The notes: generated by a model from the sequence alone, not told the origin. Shown: positions 1 to 6,537, counted from the stretch's first letter. The stretch: DNA of 11,556 bases from Anderseniella sp964390445 (GCA_964390445.1 CAYMJJ010000079.1:1-11556), one strand, 5' to 3'. A program made the numbers and translations.

Positions 1-320
1 TGATCGTTGACCTGATCTATGAAGGCGGCATCGCCAACATGAACTACTCGATCTCCAATACCGCGGAGTGGGGTGAGTACGTGTCGGGTCCGCGCATCAT
101 CACCGAAGACACCAAGAAGGAAATGAAGCGCGTGCTGCACGACATCCAGTCGGGCCGCTTCACGGCGGAATGGATGCAGGAATGCAAGGCAGGCCAGGCC
201 CGCTTCAAGGCCACCCGCCGCATGCACGATGCCCACCAGATCGAGGAAGTCGGCGAGAAGCTGCGCGCCATGATGCCGTGGATCTCTGCCAACCAGCTGG
301 TCGACAAGGCGAAGAACTGA
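1..320 (+). CDS. ilvC: Ketol-acid reductoisomerase, C-terminal part (partial at window start)
   Basis: This is the 3' end of class I ketol-acid reductoisomerase, the NADPH- and Mg-dependent enzyme that turns acetolactate or acetohydroxybutyrate into the dihydroxy acids of Val/Ile (and, through Val, Leu) synthesis. Reading frame 3 is open from the window edge to TGA at 318-320 and gives about 105 residues. The IYEGGIANMNYSISNTAEWG stretch and the following EYVSGPRII are typical of the helical C-terminal knotted domain, where the Mg-binding acidic residues and substrate pocket lie. The end (WISANQLVDKAKN) is the usual one for the short class I enzyme, so the 3' end looks intact. The N-terminal Rossmann domain is outside the window. 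A structured 3' UTR and a terminator follow. leuA lies 4.5 kb downstream, so two branched-chain amino acid genes are near one another but not in one operon. Confidence 0.96.
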   Translation, partial: IVDLIYEGGIANMNYSISNTAEWGEYVSGPRIITEDTKKEMKRVLHDIQSGRFTAEWMQECKAGQARFKATRRMHDAHQIEEVGEKLRAMMPWISANQLVDKAKN

Positions 321-346
321 GCAAGGGGATCCCCGGTTCCCTGTTG

Positions 347-368
347 CCCGGATGCATCCGCATCCGGG
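347..368 (+). repeat. Hairpin in ilvC 3' UTR
   Basis: A perfect 8-bp inverted repeat, CCCGGATG (347-354) and CATCCGGG (361-368), encloses a 6-nt loop that itself repeats CATCCG. There is no T-run after it, so it is not a classical terminator; it may protect the 3' end of the ilvC mRNA. A separate 10-bp palindrome (GGGGATCCCC, 325-334) lies just before it. Confidence 0.5.
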
Positions 369-437
369 TGATCTCCGGCAATCATCTGCTGGACAAGGCA
401 ACGAACTGGGTTTCACTCGCTTGCAGAACTACTACGC

Positions 438-466
438 AAAGGCCGGGGTGCAAGCTCCGGCCTTTT
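438..466 (+). terminator. Intrinsic terminator downstream of ilvC
   Basis: AAAGGCCGGGG (438-448) pairs over 11 positions, with one G-U wobble, with CTCCGGCCTTT (455-465) around a 6-nt loop, and the right arm ends in TTTT (463-466). It lies 118 nt after the ilvC stop and 17 nt before the next ATG, so it should separate ilvC transcription from the acetyltransferase gene. Confidence 0.85.
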
Positions 467-468
467 GC

Positions 469-474
469 TATATT
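469..474 (+). promoter_or_regulatory. -10-like hexamer of the acetyltransferase gene
   Basis: TATATT lies directly after the ilvC terminator and ends 8 nt before the ATG at 483. No Shine-Dalgarno sequence is present. If this is the -10 box, transcription would begin at or next to the ATG and the mRNA would be leaderless. No convincing -35 box is visible, since that position falls inside the terminator stem. Confidence 0.35.
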
Positions 475-482
475 CCCCGGTG

Positions 483-950
483 ATGAAAGACACCGCCTTC
501 ACATTCCGCCGTGCCGGCCACGCCGACCTTGATGCACTGACAGACCTGGTGATCCGGTCCAAGGCGTCAAACGGCTACAGCGAGGCGTTCATGCAGGCGT
601 TCCGGCCCGAGTTGGTGATCGGACCAGACAGCCTCGATACCGGCGAGATATGGGTGAGCAAGGCTGGTCGAGACCTGGCCGGCGTGATGCACGTGGTTGT
701 CGAAGACCAGGTGGCCGAGGTTGAAGCGCTGTTCGTGGAACCTCGTTTCAAGCGAACCGGTTTGGGACGGCAATTGTGGGGGCTGCTGGAAGACCGGATG
801 CGCGTGCTGGGTGCGGTTCGGGTTGAACTGGATTCCGACCCGTTCGCGGTTGGTTTTTACGAGGCGATGGGGTGTGAGGTGTTCGGCGAGACACCATCAG
901 ACTCGATCCCGGGGCGAATGTTGCCAAGGCTGCGCAAAACCGTGCGCTGA
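483..950 (+). CDS. GNAT-family N-acetyltransferase
   Basis: A 155-residue single-domain GNAT protein that should transfer an acetyl group from acetyl-CoA to an unidentified amine. The acetyl-CoA pyrophosphate-binding motif A is RTGLGRQL (about residues 91-98), preceded by the beta-4 strand VAEVEALFVEPRFK. DPFAVGFYEAMGCEVFGE (about 119-136) is the usual C-terminal strand and helix with the FYxxMG signature, and SIPGRMLPRL near the end is common in this subgroup. I chose the ATG at 483 because the upstream TTG/GTG codons overlap the ilvC terminator. No ribosome binding site is visible before this ATG. The gene is followed 39 nt later by the Nudix gene on the same strand, so the two may be cotranscribed. 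The substrate cannot be told from the sequence. Confidence 0.9.
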   Translation: MKDTAFTFRRAGHADLDALTDLVIRSKASNGYSEAFMQAFRPELVIGPDSLDTGEIWVSKAGRDLAGVMHVVVEDQVAEVEALFVEPRFKRTGLGRQLWGLLEDRMRVLGAVRVELDSDPFAVGFYEAMGCEVFGETPSDSIPGRMLPRLRKTVR

Positions 951-989
951 CATTTGCGTGGATTCGTCATTCGCCGCAGTGTAGCTGCC

Positions 990-1688
990 ATGCATGACGT
1001 GATTCAGATCGACGGCTATGACTTGCCGCTGTGTGACAGGCCGTGGGCCTGGGCGGATGACAACGCTGCCGCCATCAAGCGGTTCTGGGGCAAGGCGCAG
1101 GCCGAGCAGCCGGCGCTGTTCAATGGCGACGTGCTGGTGATGGCTGACCACGCGCTGAGCGATGGCGCGCTCACGGGTATGACTCTGACCACCGATTTTG
1201 CCTCCTTCCTGTACTGGAAAGACAAGGGACTGCCCCTGGACGCCGGCGTGCGCAACGTGTTCGGTTGTGCGGTGGTGCGCTCGGGCGACGGGCACCTGTT
1301 GTTCGGACGCATGGCGCCGCATACGGCCGCGTCCGGCAGGGTCTACCCGATGGCCGGAACGCCAGACCCGTCAGATGTGAGCGATGGAAAACTCGACCTT
1401 GAAGGCTCCATCGTGCGGGAACTGAAGGAAGAATCTGGTCTTGATGCCGCCGATGCTGTCCGCGCGCCCGGCTACCTGCTGGTCGAGGATGGCGCCATGT
1501 GCTCGCTCAACGCTGTGTTCACCTTCGATGCGCCGTCGCGCGAGTTGAAGGCGCGGATGATGGCTCATGTCGATGTGCAGGAGCAGTCCGAGCTTGACGA
1601 GATCGTGGTGTTCCGCCGGGCTGCGTTTCATGTGCACCACCGGATGCCCGGCTTTGCGCGCACGCTGGTCCAGCACCTGCTCGATTGA
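990..1688 (+). CDS. Nudix hydrolase
   Basis: A 232-residue soluble Nudix-fold protein, expected to hydrolyse a nucleoside-diphosphate-X compound with Mg. The catalytic half of the Nudix box is clear: RELKEESGL at residues 143-151 matches REUxEExGU. The first half is unusual: at the places where the canonical box has Gly and Glu, the sequence has Asp and Leu, and DLEGSIV precedes REL. The box sits after an N-terminal domain of about 85 residues (RPWAWADDNAAAIKRFW and onward), as in longer Nudix hydrolases. A TTG at 954 would add 12 residues; I prefer the ATG at 990 because the protein aligns sensibly from there, although neither start has a good ribosome binding site. It ends at a perfect inverted repeat shared with the convergent gene. 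The substrate is unknown. Confidence 0.88.
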   Translation: MHDVIQIDGYDLPLCDRPWAWADDNAAAIKRFWGKAQAEQPALFNGDVLVMADHALSDGALTGMTLTTDFASFLYWKDKGLPLDAGVRNVFGCAVVRSGDGHLLFGRMAPHTAASGRVYPMAGTPDPSDVSDGKLDLEGSIVRELKEESGLDAADAVRAPGYLLVEDGAMCSLNAVFTFDAPSRELKARMMAHVDVQEQSELDEIVVFRRAAFHVHHRMPGFARTLVQHLLD

Positions 1689-1728
1689 TGGGTCCGGCCA
1701 ACCCGGGGGATGTGCTGGCCGGACCCAT
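1688..1728. terminator. Perfect inverted repeat between convergent genes (likely bidirectional terminator)
   Basis: ATGGGTCCGGCCA (1688-1700) and its exact reverse complement TGGCCGGACCCAT (1716-1728) form a 13-bp stem with a 15-nt loop. It starts at the last base of the Nudix stop codon and ends 15 nt before the stop of the convergent methyltransferase gene. There is no long T-run on either strand, so termination efficiency is uncertain, but the position between two stop codons favours a shared terminator or mRNA 3'-end protector. Confidence 0.65.
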
Positions 1729-1743
1729 GCCGGGCCAGACGGA

Positions 1744-2703
1744 TCAGGCCGCGTTGGCGTGATGCAGGCAACATGCGCCGGCAATAGCGCCAACATGGCG
1801 CTCGTCGGTGCCGCAACACCCACCCAGCACGGTGAAGTTGGGGAACCTGCTGCGGATGCCGGCATAGAGGTTGCCGAGTTCAACCGGATTGCCGTCGTCC
1901 AGCTCGGTCGACTCGTCCAGTTCGGCATGTGACATGCGTGACGAGTTTGCCCGCAGTCCCCTCAGCCGTTCCATCCATGCAGCTTCCGGTTCCAGCACAT
2001 GTGCAAAGTGGTCGGGGTGAGCACAGTTGATCATGTAGTAGGCCGGGGCCTTGCCGGCGCGGTCATCAACGAAGGCGATGGCATCCTTCAGGCTCTGGCC
2101 GGTGGGCAGGTTGCCGTCGGTTTCCACGGTGAACGAGATGGCAGACGGCATCCGCAACAGCCGCGCGGCAAGCGCTATGCCGGCAGCTTCCTCGGCGCTG
2201 GTCATCGTCATCGCCGTCACCTGGTCTGTGGCGGTGGTGGCATAGGTCGCAATCTGCTCGCCATGATAGTCCTTCGCTTCGGCCACGGTCATGGCCGTGC
2301 CGGCCACATAGCCGTCACCGCGCGGGCCCACGCAGCCTGAAATGACCATCGGCATGGCGGGCGTTTCCAGTTCGGTGCGAAGTTCCTCCAGCAGGCGGAT
2401 GGACTCACGGTTGAACACGGCAAGAGCTTCACCGTCATGGCCGAGTTGTGCGCCCCAGTCACGGTTGGCGCGCCAGCCGATGCCTTCCAGAATGAAGCCG
2501 GCACCCGAGCGGGCGGCGATGCCAGCATAGGCAGTGTAATAGTCGCGAAGCCGCTTGCGGCCCGCCTGGTCAGCGAGCAGGGGGTAGGCGGCAAAGGCCG
2601 GCAACTCCATACCCTCGTTGAACACCAGCGTGGTTTCAAGACCGCCATCCAGCAGGAACAGCCGGTCCTTGCCATTGGGCAGGTCATGTCTGTACTTGGT
2701 CAT
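1744..2703 (-). CDS. Homocysteine S-methyltransferase family protein
   Basis: A 319-residue zinc-dependent methyltransferase of the MmuM/BHMT type (cobalamin-independent TIM barrel), which would methylate homocysteine to methionine from a donor such as S-methylmethionine or a betaine. DGGLET (residues 19-24) is the N-terminal barrel motif. Zinc ligands are Cys227 in MINCAHP and the Cys296-Cys297 pair in GGCCGTD. DESTELDDGNP (about 263-273) is a motif seen in many alphaproteobacterial members. The length is normal for a single-domain member lacking the MetH cobalamin domains. The ATG at 2703 has GGAG about 11 nt upstream. It is divergent from a TetR regulator across 241 bp. The methyl donor cannot be read from the sequence, so no gene symbol is given. 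Confidence 0.9.
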   Translation of the reverse strand: MTKYRHDLPNGKDRLFLLDGGLETTLVFNEGMELPAFAAYPLLADQAGRKRLRDYYTAYAGIAARSGAGFILEGIGWRANRDWGAQLGHDGEALAVFNRESIRLLEELRTELETPAMPMVISGCVGPRGDGYVAGTAMTVAEAKDYHGEQIATYATTATDQVTAMTMTSAEEAAGIALAARLLRMPSAISFTVETDGNLPTGQSLKDAIAFVDDRAGKAPAYYMINCAHPDHFAHVLEPEAAWMERLRGLRANSSRMSHAELDESTELDDGNPVELGNLYAGIRSRFPNFTVLGGCCGTDERHVGAIAGACCLHHANAA

Positions 2704-2884
2704 GCTATAATCTCCGTGTCAGGATTGGTTTCGCCGTCAGCAGATGCCCCGGCGAGGTGACTGCAGGATGTGCGAGAGATCACATTGGAGCTAGCCAACT
2801 AGCGGTACAGCTGACGCAGAAACATTTTTATGACGCTCGATCAGTAGGTTGCGGCTCATGTCTGGCGTACTGAGTCAGAATTGC

Positions 2885-2903
2885 GAAGGCCGGACCGGCC
2901 TTC
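2885..2903. promoter_or_regulatory. 19-bp palindrome upstream of the TetR gene (candidate operator)
   Basis: GAAGGCCGG (2885-2893), a central A, and CCGGCCTTC (2895-2903) form a perfect palindrome with 9-bp arms, ending 41 nt before the TetR ATG. TetR-family regulators commonly bind palindromes of about this size next to their own gene. There is no T-run, and no upstream + strand gene needs a terminator here, which favours an operator. A second small repeat, GCTAG-CCAA-CTAGC, lies at 2790-2803 in the same divergent intergenic region. Confidence 0.45.
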
Positions 2904-2944
2904 AGGTGTACCGCAGGTCAAGTTAAGCGAGCAGGATTTGGATC

Positions 2945-3571
2945 ATGCACGAGATACGTACCGGCAAGCGCGAACAGATACTTGATGTTGCCACCAGCAG
3001 CATCATGGAGAAGGGCTTCGCGGCCACCTCGATAGAGGAAATCATCGTCCAGGTGGGCATCACCAAGAGCGGTTTCTTCTATCACTTCGCCGGCAAGAAC
3101 GAACTGGCGAAGGCGCTTTTCGAACGCTACTTCAGGGTTGAGGACGAACTGTTCGACGATCTTGAGCGGCGTGCCTTCGACCTGAACGACGATCCATTGC
3201 ACGGCTTCCTGATCTGGCTGAAGCTGCTGGCCGAATTGTTCGACGATCTGCCCAATGGCCATCCGGGCTGCCTGGTGGCATTGCATTGCTACCAGTCCCA
3301 GATGTTCAACCGTGAAATCCGGGAGTTGAACGAAGAGGCCATCCTGTCGTGGAGGCATCGCTTCCGGTATCGCCTTGAGCGCATTGCCGCGGTCTACCCG
3401 TTACAGGCGAAGGCGGAACTGGACGATCTGGCCGACATGCTGACGTCGGTCATCGAGGGCGGGATCATCCTGTCGCGTGTGCTGCGCGACACCGCCGTGC
3501 TCGGACGGCAGGTGATGCTGTATCGTGAATTCATTCGCATATCGTTCATTGATACCCGGCGCGAGCACTGA
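2945..3571 (+). CDS. TetR/AcrR-family transcriptional regulator
   Basis: A 208-residue one-component repressor-type regulator. The N-terminal TetR DNA-binding domain runs from about residue 6 to 55: helix 1 (KREQILDVATSSIMEKGF), then the helix-turn-helix TSIEEIIVQVGITKSGFFYHF (about 28-48) followed by KNEL. The rest is the helical ligand-binding and dimerisation domain with no recognisable ligand motif. The ATG at 2945 has a weak AGGA about 9 nt upstream. The gene lies between a divergent homocysteine methyltransferase family gene and a PhzF-type gene starting 63 nt downstream in the same direction. Its targets are therefore likely itself, one or both neighbours, through the palindrome at 2885-2903. 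This is inferred from position only. Confidence 0.93.
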   Translation: MHEIRTGKREQILDVATSSIMEKGFAATSIEEIIVQVGITKSGFFYHFAGKNELAKALFERYFRVEDELFDDLERRAFDLNDDPLHGFLIWLKLLAELFDDLPNGHPGCLVALHCYQSQMFNREIRELNEEAILSWRHRFRYRLERIAAVYPLQAKAELDDLADMLTSVIEGGIILSRVLRDTAVLGRQVMLYREFIRISFIDTRREH

Positions 3572-3586
3572 AACCACCCGTTGAAT

Positions 3587-3631
3587 CCGCCCTCCAGACA
3601 TGTCAGTATTGCTGACCTAAATTGGAGGCGG
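3587..3631 (+). promoter_or_regulatory. Nested hairpin covering the ribosome binding site of the PhzF-family gene
   Basis: CCGCC-c-TCCA (3587-3596) can pair with TGGAGGCGG (3623-3631), 9 bp with one bulged C, and inside it GTCAG (3602-3606) pairs with CTGAC (3612-3616). The right arm of the outer stem contains the GGAGG ribosome binding site (3624-3628) of the gene starting at 3634. The element could limit translation or, as DNA, be an operator for the upstream TetR regulator. Pairing is seen in the sequence; function is inferred. Confidence 0.35.
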
Positions 3632-3633
3632 CG

Positions 3634-4524
3634 ATGGCCCACGAGTTTTATACGCTTGACGTGTTCACGACCAAGGCCTTCACCGGCAACCCTTTGGCGG
3701 TGGTGATGGATGCCGACGACCTTGATGGTGCGGCCATGCAGACGATCACGCGAGAGTTCAACCTGTCGGAAACCGTGTTCGTGCTGCCGCCTGATGACGC
3801 CGCCAATACCGCGAAGTTGCGCATCTTCACGCCTGACCGGGAACTGACGTTTGCCGGGCACCCGACCGTGGGTACGGCGATCCTGCTGGCAGAGCTTTTC
3901 GGCATCACAGACGAGGTACGGCTGGAAGAGGGTGTCGGCCTGGTGCGGGTGGCGCTGGAGCAGCGCGAGGCCGGTCTGTTCGCGCAACTGTCGGCCGCCG
4001 TGATGCCGGAACCCTGGACCAACGTGCCGTCAGACAAGAAGATCGCCGAGGCGCTGGGGTTGAAGGTCACGCAAGTTGGCTACGGATCGCACCGGCCGAC
4101 CGTGTTCAATCCGGGCAATCATCCCATGCTGTACATCCCGCTGAAGGACCGGGCAGCACTGGCCGAGGCGAAAATTTCGCATTTCCACTGGCCGGCGCTC
4201 GGTGCCGCCGGTGCCTTCCTTGCCTATCTCTACTGCGAGGGTGAGACGGGCAGCGGCATTGATGTCCACGCCCGCGCCTATTCGCCCGGCACCGGCATCG
4301 GCGAGGATCCGGCGACCGGGTCTGCTGCAGCCGGGTTCCCGGGTCCGATGTTCAATTTCGAGGGCCCGTGGGATGGGACGCGCAAGTGGGTCATCATGCA
4401 GGGCGAAGACATGGGCCGCGCCAGCCGGATCGAACTGGAAGCCGATACGGGGAAGCAGAACCTGACGGCCATCCGGGTTGGCGGCCATGCTGTGCGCATC
4501 AGCCAGGGCAAGCTGATGCTGTAG
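3634..4524 (+). CDS. PhzF-family isomerase/epimerase
   Basis: A 296-residue member of the PhzF family, which shares the two-lobed diaminopimelate epimerase fold and usually performs metal-free, cofactor-free isomerisations. The N-terminal motif FTTKAFTGNPLAVV (residues 11-24), the general acid/base Glu46 in FNLSET, FTPDRELTFAGHPTVGTA (65-82) and the C-terminal lobe motif GIGEDPATGSAAAG (221-234) are all present, so the active site looks complete. I chose ATG 3634, which has a strong GGAGG 5 nt upstream; a TTG at 3622 overlaps that site. There are no other phenazine genes, so a role in phenazine synthesis is not suggested. The substrate of most chromosomal PhzF homologues is unknown. It follows the TetR gene and may be under its control. 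Confidence 0.93.
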   Translation: MAHEFYTLDVFTTKAFTGNPLAVVMDADDLDGAAMQTITREFNLSETVFVLPPDDAANTAKLRIFTPDRELTFAGHPTVGTAILLAELFGITDEVRLEEGVGLVRVALEQREAGLFAQLSAAVMPEPWTNVPSDKKIAEALGLKVTQVGYGSHRPTVFNPGNHPMLYIPLKDRAALAEAKISHFHWPALGAAGAFLAYLYCEGETGSGIDVHARAYSPGTGIGEDPATGSAAAGFPGPMFNFEGPWDGTRKWVIMQGEDMGRASRIELEADTGKQNLTAIRVGGHAVRISQGKLML

Positions 4525-4528
4525 TGGC

Positions 4529-4557
4529 TTGCGCATGCGCGTTGCTTGCCGTAAAAG
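4529..4557 (+). promoter_or_regulatory. Possible leuA promoter
   Basis: TTGCGC (4529-4534) and TAAAAG (4552-4557) are separated by 17 nt and lie about 55 nt upstream of the leader peptide start. Both boxes match the sigma-70 consensus only partly (3/6 and 4/6). A promoter in this gap is expected because the leader must be transcribed, but these boxes are only the best visible candidates. The first overlaps a GCGCATGCGC palindrome (4531-4540). Confidence 0.3.
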
Positions 4558-4612
4558 TCCGTTAACGTCTGGCGGGCAAACTTGTGACCCGGCGGAACGG
4601 GATGACAGGCAC

Positions 4613-4693
4613 ATGACCATCGCAGATCACATTGCGGGTTTTGGTGCGGGCGGCAAGAGCATTGCCGGCCTACTTCTCCTTATCTGCCCCTGA
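4613..4693 (+). CDS. leuA leader peptide (26 residues, Leu-Leu-Leu-Leu-Ile)
   Basis: ATG at 4613 opens a 26-codon frame ending at TGA 4691-4693. Near its end are four consecutive Leu codons of three kinds (CTA CTT CTC CTT, 4670-4681), then ATC (Ile). CTA, CTT and CTC contrast with the CTG that dominates Leu in the neighbouring genes, as expected where the ribosome is meant to be sensitive to charged tRNA-Leu. The peptide is MTIADHIAGFGAGGKSIAG followed by LLLLICP. It lies 138 nt upstream of leuA, and its stop codon is part of the left arm of a hairpin. Leader peptides rich in the end-product amino acid are the hallmark of transcription attenuation in proteobacterial amino acid operons. The ribosome binding site is weak (AGG at 4607-4609). 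Confidence 0.8.
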   Translation: MTIADHIAGFGAGGKSIAGLLLLICP

Positions 4694-4806
4694 CCATCGG
4701 CTGCCTCGCCCCATGGCTGAAGGCGGATGTTCAGGGGATGACACGTTCAACACCTCCACAGTGACAGCAGGGGACGCGGTTTGTGCATTGCGCACCGGCC
4801 CCGCGA
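4685..4806 (+). promoter_or_regulatory. leuA: leuA attenuator: competing hairpins after the leader peptide
   Basis: CCCCTGA (4687-4693, overlapping the leader stop) is exactly complementary to TCAGGGG (4731-4737). The stem continues inward with CATC/GATG (4695-4698/4726-4729) and GCCT/AGGC (4703-4706/4721-4724). The same left arm can instead pair CCCCTG with CAGGGG at 4768-4773. That second G-run also closes a GC-rich hairpin at 4770-4802 (GGGG/CCCC, CGG/CCG, TGTGC/GCGCA with loop ATT) just before the leuA ribosome binding site. Mutually exclusive pairings downstream of a Leu-rich leader peptide fit attenuation. No T-run follows the last hairpin, so whether the output is terminated transcription or blocked translation is open. 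Confidence 0.6.
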
Positions 4807-4831
4807 GCAACGACGAAGGACTTCCGATCCG

Positions 4832-6418
4832 ATGAGCAAGGCAGCAGACAACATCATCATATTCGACACCACGTTGCGCGATGGCGAACAGTCGCCGGGC
4901 GCGACCATGACCTTCGAGGAAAAGCTGCAGGTAGCAGCACTGCTCGACGAGATGGGCGTGGACGTGATCGAGGCCGGTTTCCCGATTGCCTCTGACGGCG
5001 ACTTCGAGGCCGTATCAGAGATCGCCCGGCGCACGAAGAACGCCACCATTGCAGGGCTCGCCCGCGCCATTCCCGGCGACATCCGCCGGTGTGCGGACGC
5101 GGTGAAACATGCGAAGAGCCCGCGCATTCACACCTTTGTTTCCACCTCGCCGATCCACCTCGAATACCAGATGCGCAAGACCCGGGAAGAGGTGCTGGAC
5201 ATCATCCACGAAACCGTCTCGCTGGCGCGGTCCTTGTGCGACAATGTCGAGTGGTCGGCAATGGATGCAACCCGAACGCCGCTGGACTACCTGAGCGCTT
5301 GCGTGGATGCCGCCATCAAGGCAGGCGCCACCACCATCAACCTGCCGGATACAGTGGGCTACACGGTGCCGGACGAAATGCGCACCCTGTTCCGGACGGT
5401 TCGCGAGAACGTGGCCAACTCCGACAAGGCAGTCTTCTCGGCCCACTGCCACAATGATCTCGGGATGGCGGTGGCCAATTCGCTGGCGGCCATCGAGGGT
5501 GGCGTGCGCCAGATCGAGTGCACCGTCAACGGGTTGGGCGAACGGGCCGGCAACGCCGCACTGGAAGAGGTGGTCATGGCCATCCGCACCCGCAATGACG
5601 TGATGCCCTATGCCTGCAACGTGAAGCCGGAATACCTGACCCGCGCCTCCAAGCTGGTATCGGCGGTATCTTCGTTCCCGGTGCAGTACAACAAGGCCAT
5701 CGTCGGCAGGAATGCATTTGCCCATGAAAGCGGCATTCACCAGGATGGCATGCTGAAGAACCAGTCGACCTACGAGATCATGACGCCTGAATCCGTCGGC
5801 GTGACCAAGACCTCGCTGGTGATGGGCAAGCATTCGGGCCGCCACGCCTTCAAGTCGAAGCTGGAAGAGTTGGGCTATGACCTGTCGGACAATGCGCTGC
5901 AGGATGCGTTCGTGCGGTTCAAGGCGCTGGCCGATCGCAAGAAGCACATCTACGACGAGGATATCGAGGCGCTGGTCGACGAGCGTATCGCGTCGGCCGA
6001 GGACCGGATGAAGGTCGTGGCGCTGACCGTCATTGCCGGCACCATGGGACCGCAGACCGCCACCCTGACCCTCGACATCGACGGGCGCCAGTCCACGGTG
6101 CAATCTGTCGGCAACGGGCCGGTGGACGCCACGTTCAATGCCATCCACGCGATTCATCCACATGATGCCAAGCTGGCGCTGTATGACGTACATGCGGTGA
6201 CCGAAGGAACCGACGCGCAGGCCGAGGTTTCGGTGCGGCTGGAAGACAAGTCCACCGGCCGGCAGGTGACGGGCCGGTCGGCTGACCCCGATACGCTGGT
6301 GGCGTCCGCCAAGGCCTATATCGCGGCGCTGTCGAAGCTGGAGATGAAGATGGCGCGGGGTGACACCACTGCCCCAACCAAAGCGGCGCTGTCGGGTGCC
6401 GAGCGCCGGGGCCCGTAA
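4832..6418 (+). CDS. leuA: 2-isopropylmalate synthase
   Basis: A 528-residue type 1 alpha-isopropylmalate synthase, the first committed enzyme of leucine synthesis, condensing acetyl-CoA with 2-oxoisovalerate. The catalytic TIM barrel starts at once with FDTTLRDGEQSPG (residues 11-23, Arg16 and metal-binding Asp17). The metal-binding HCHND is at 205-209 and NGLGERAGNAALEEV (233-247) is the second signature. HESGIHQDGMLKN follows in the linker region. The last roughly 130 residues form the LeuA dimer domain that normally binds leucine for feedback inhibition. ATG 4832 has GAAGGA (4815-4820) upstream; an upstream in-frame TTG at 4781 would lie inside the attenuator hairpin and is rejected. Control is therefore probably double: leader attenuation and allosteric leucine inhibition. 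Confidence 0.97.
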   Translation: MSKAADNIIIFDTTLRDGEQSPGATMTFEEKLQVAALLDEMGVDVIEAGFPIASDGDFEAVSEIARRTKNATIAGLARAIPGDIRRCADAVKHAKSPRIHTFVSTSPIHLEYQMRKTREEVLDIIHETVSLARSLCDNVEWSAMDATRTPLDYLSACVDAAIKAGATTINLPDTVGYTVPDEMRTLFRTVRENVANSDKAVFSAHCHNDLGMAVANSLAAIEGGVRQIECTVNGLGERAGNAALEEVVMAIRTRNDVMPYACNVKPEYLTRASKLVSAVSSFPVQYNKAIVGRNAFAHESGIHQDGMLKNQSTYEIMTPESVGVTKTSLVMGKHSGRHAFKSKLEELGYDLSDNALQDAFVRFKALADRKKHIYDEDIEALVDERIASAEDRMKVVALTVIAGTMGPQTATLTLDIDGRQSTVQSVGNGPVDATFNAIHAIHPHDAKLALYDVHAVTEGTDAQAEVSVRLEDKSTGRQVTGRSADPDTLVASAKAYIAALSKLEMKMARGDTTAPTKAALSGAERRGP

Positions 6419-6440
6419 TTAACTATTAACCCAACACCCG

Positions 6441-6464
6441 CTGGCACTTTCCGGCATTTGCCAG
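6441..6464 (+). repeat. Small hairpin downstream of leuA
   Basis: CTGGCA (6441-6446) and TGCCAG (6459-6464) form a 6-bp stem with a 12-nt loop, 22 nt after the leuA stop. There is no T-run; it may stabilise the leuA 3' end, and the stronger terminator is further on. Confidence 0.3.
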
Positions 6465-6507
6465 TAGACATCTTCTCACTCCTTTGATATGGCACTCGGA
6501 CTGAAGT

Positions 6508-6537
6508 GAGGGGCGCGCTAGGCACGGCGCGCCCTTT
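6508..6537 (+). terminator. Intrinsic terminator downstream of leuA
   Basis: GGGCGCGC (6511-6518) pairs perfectly with GCGCGCCC (6527-6534) around an 8-nt loop, followed by TTT. It lies about 90 nt after leuA and 50 nt before the tRNA gene, so it should separate the two transcripts. Confidence 0.75.

Noticed and set aside
2704..2944. SAM- or SAH-type riboswitch upstream of the homocysteine methyltransferase gene
   Set aside because: I looked for the conserved cores and stems and saw none; a covariance-model search would settle it.
3622..4524. Phenazine biosynthesis from the PhzF homologue
   Set aside because: No other phz genes are present, and most PhzF-family proteins are isolated genes with unknown substrates.
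4632..4835. 67-codon frame between the PhzF gene and leuA
   Set aside because: It overlaps the leader peptide in another frame and the attenuator hairpins, and has no domain features.
5015..6193. Long open frame (392 codons) on the - strand opposite leuA
   Set aside because: It is the antisense shadow of a clearly real leuA; GC-rich codon bias keeps the opposite frame open and its translation has no recognisable domain.
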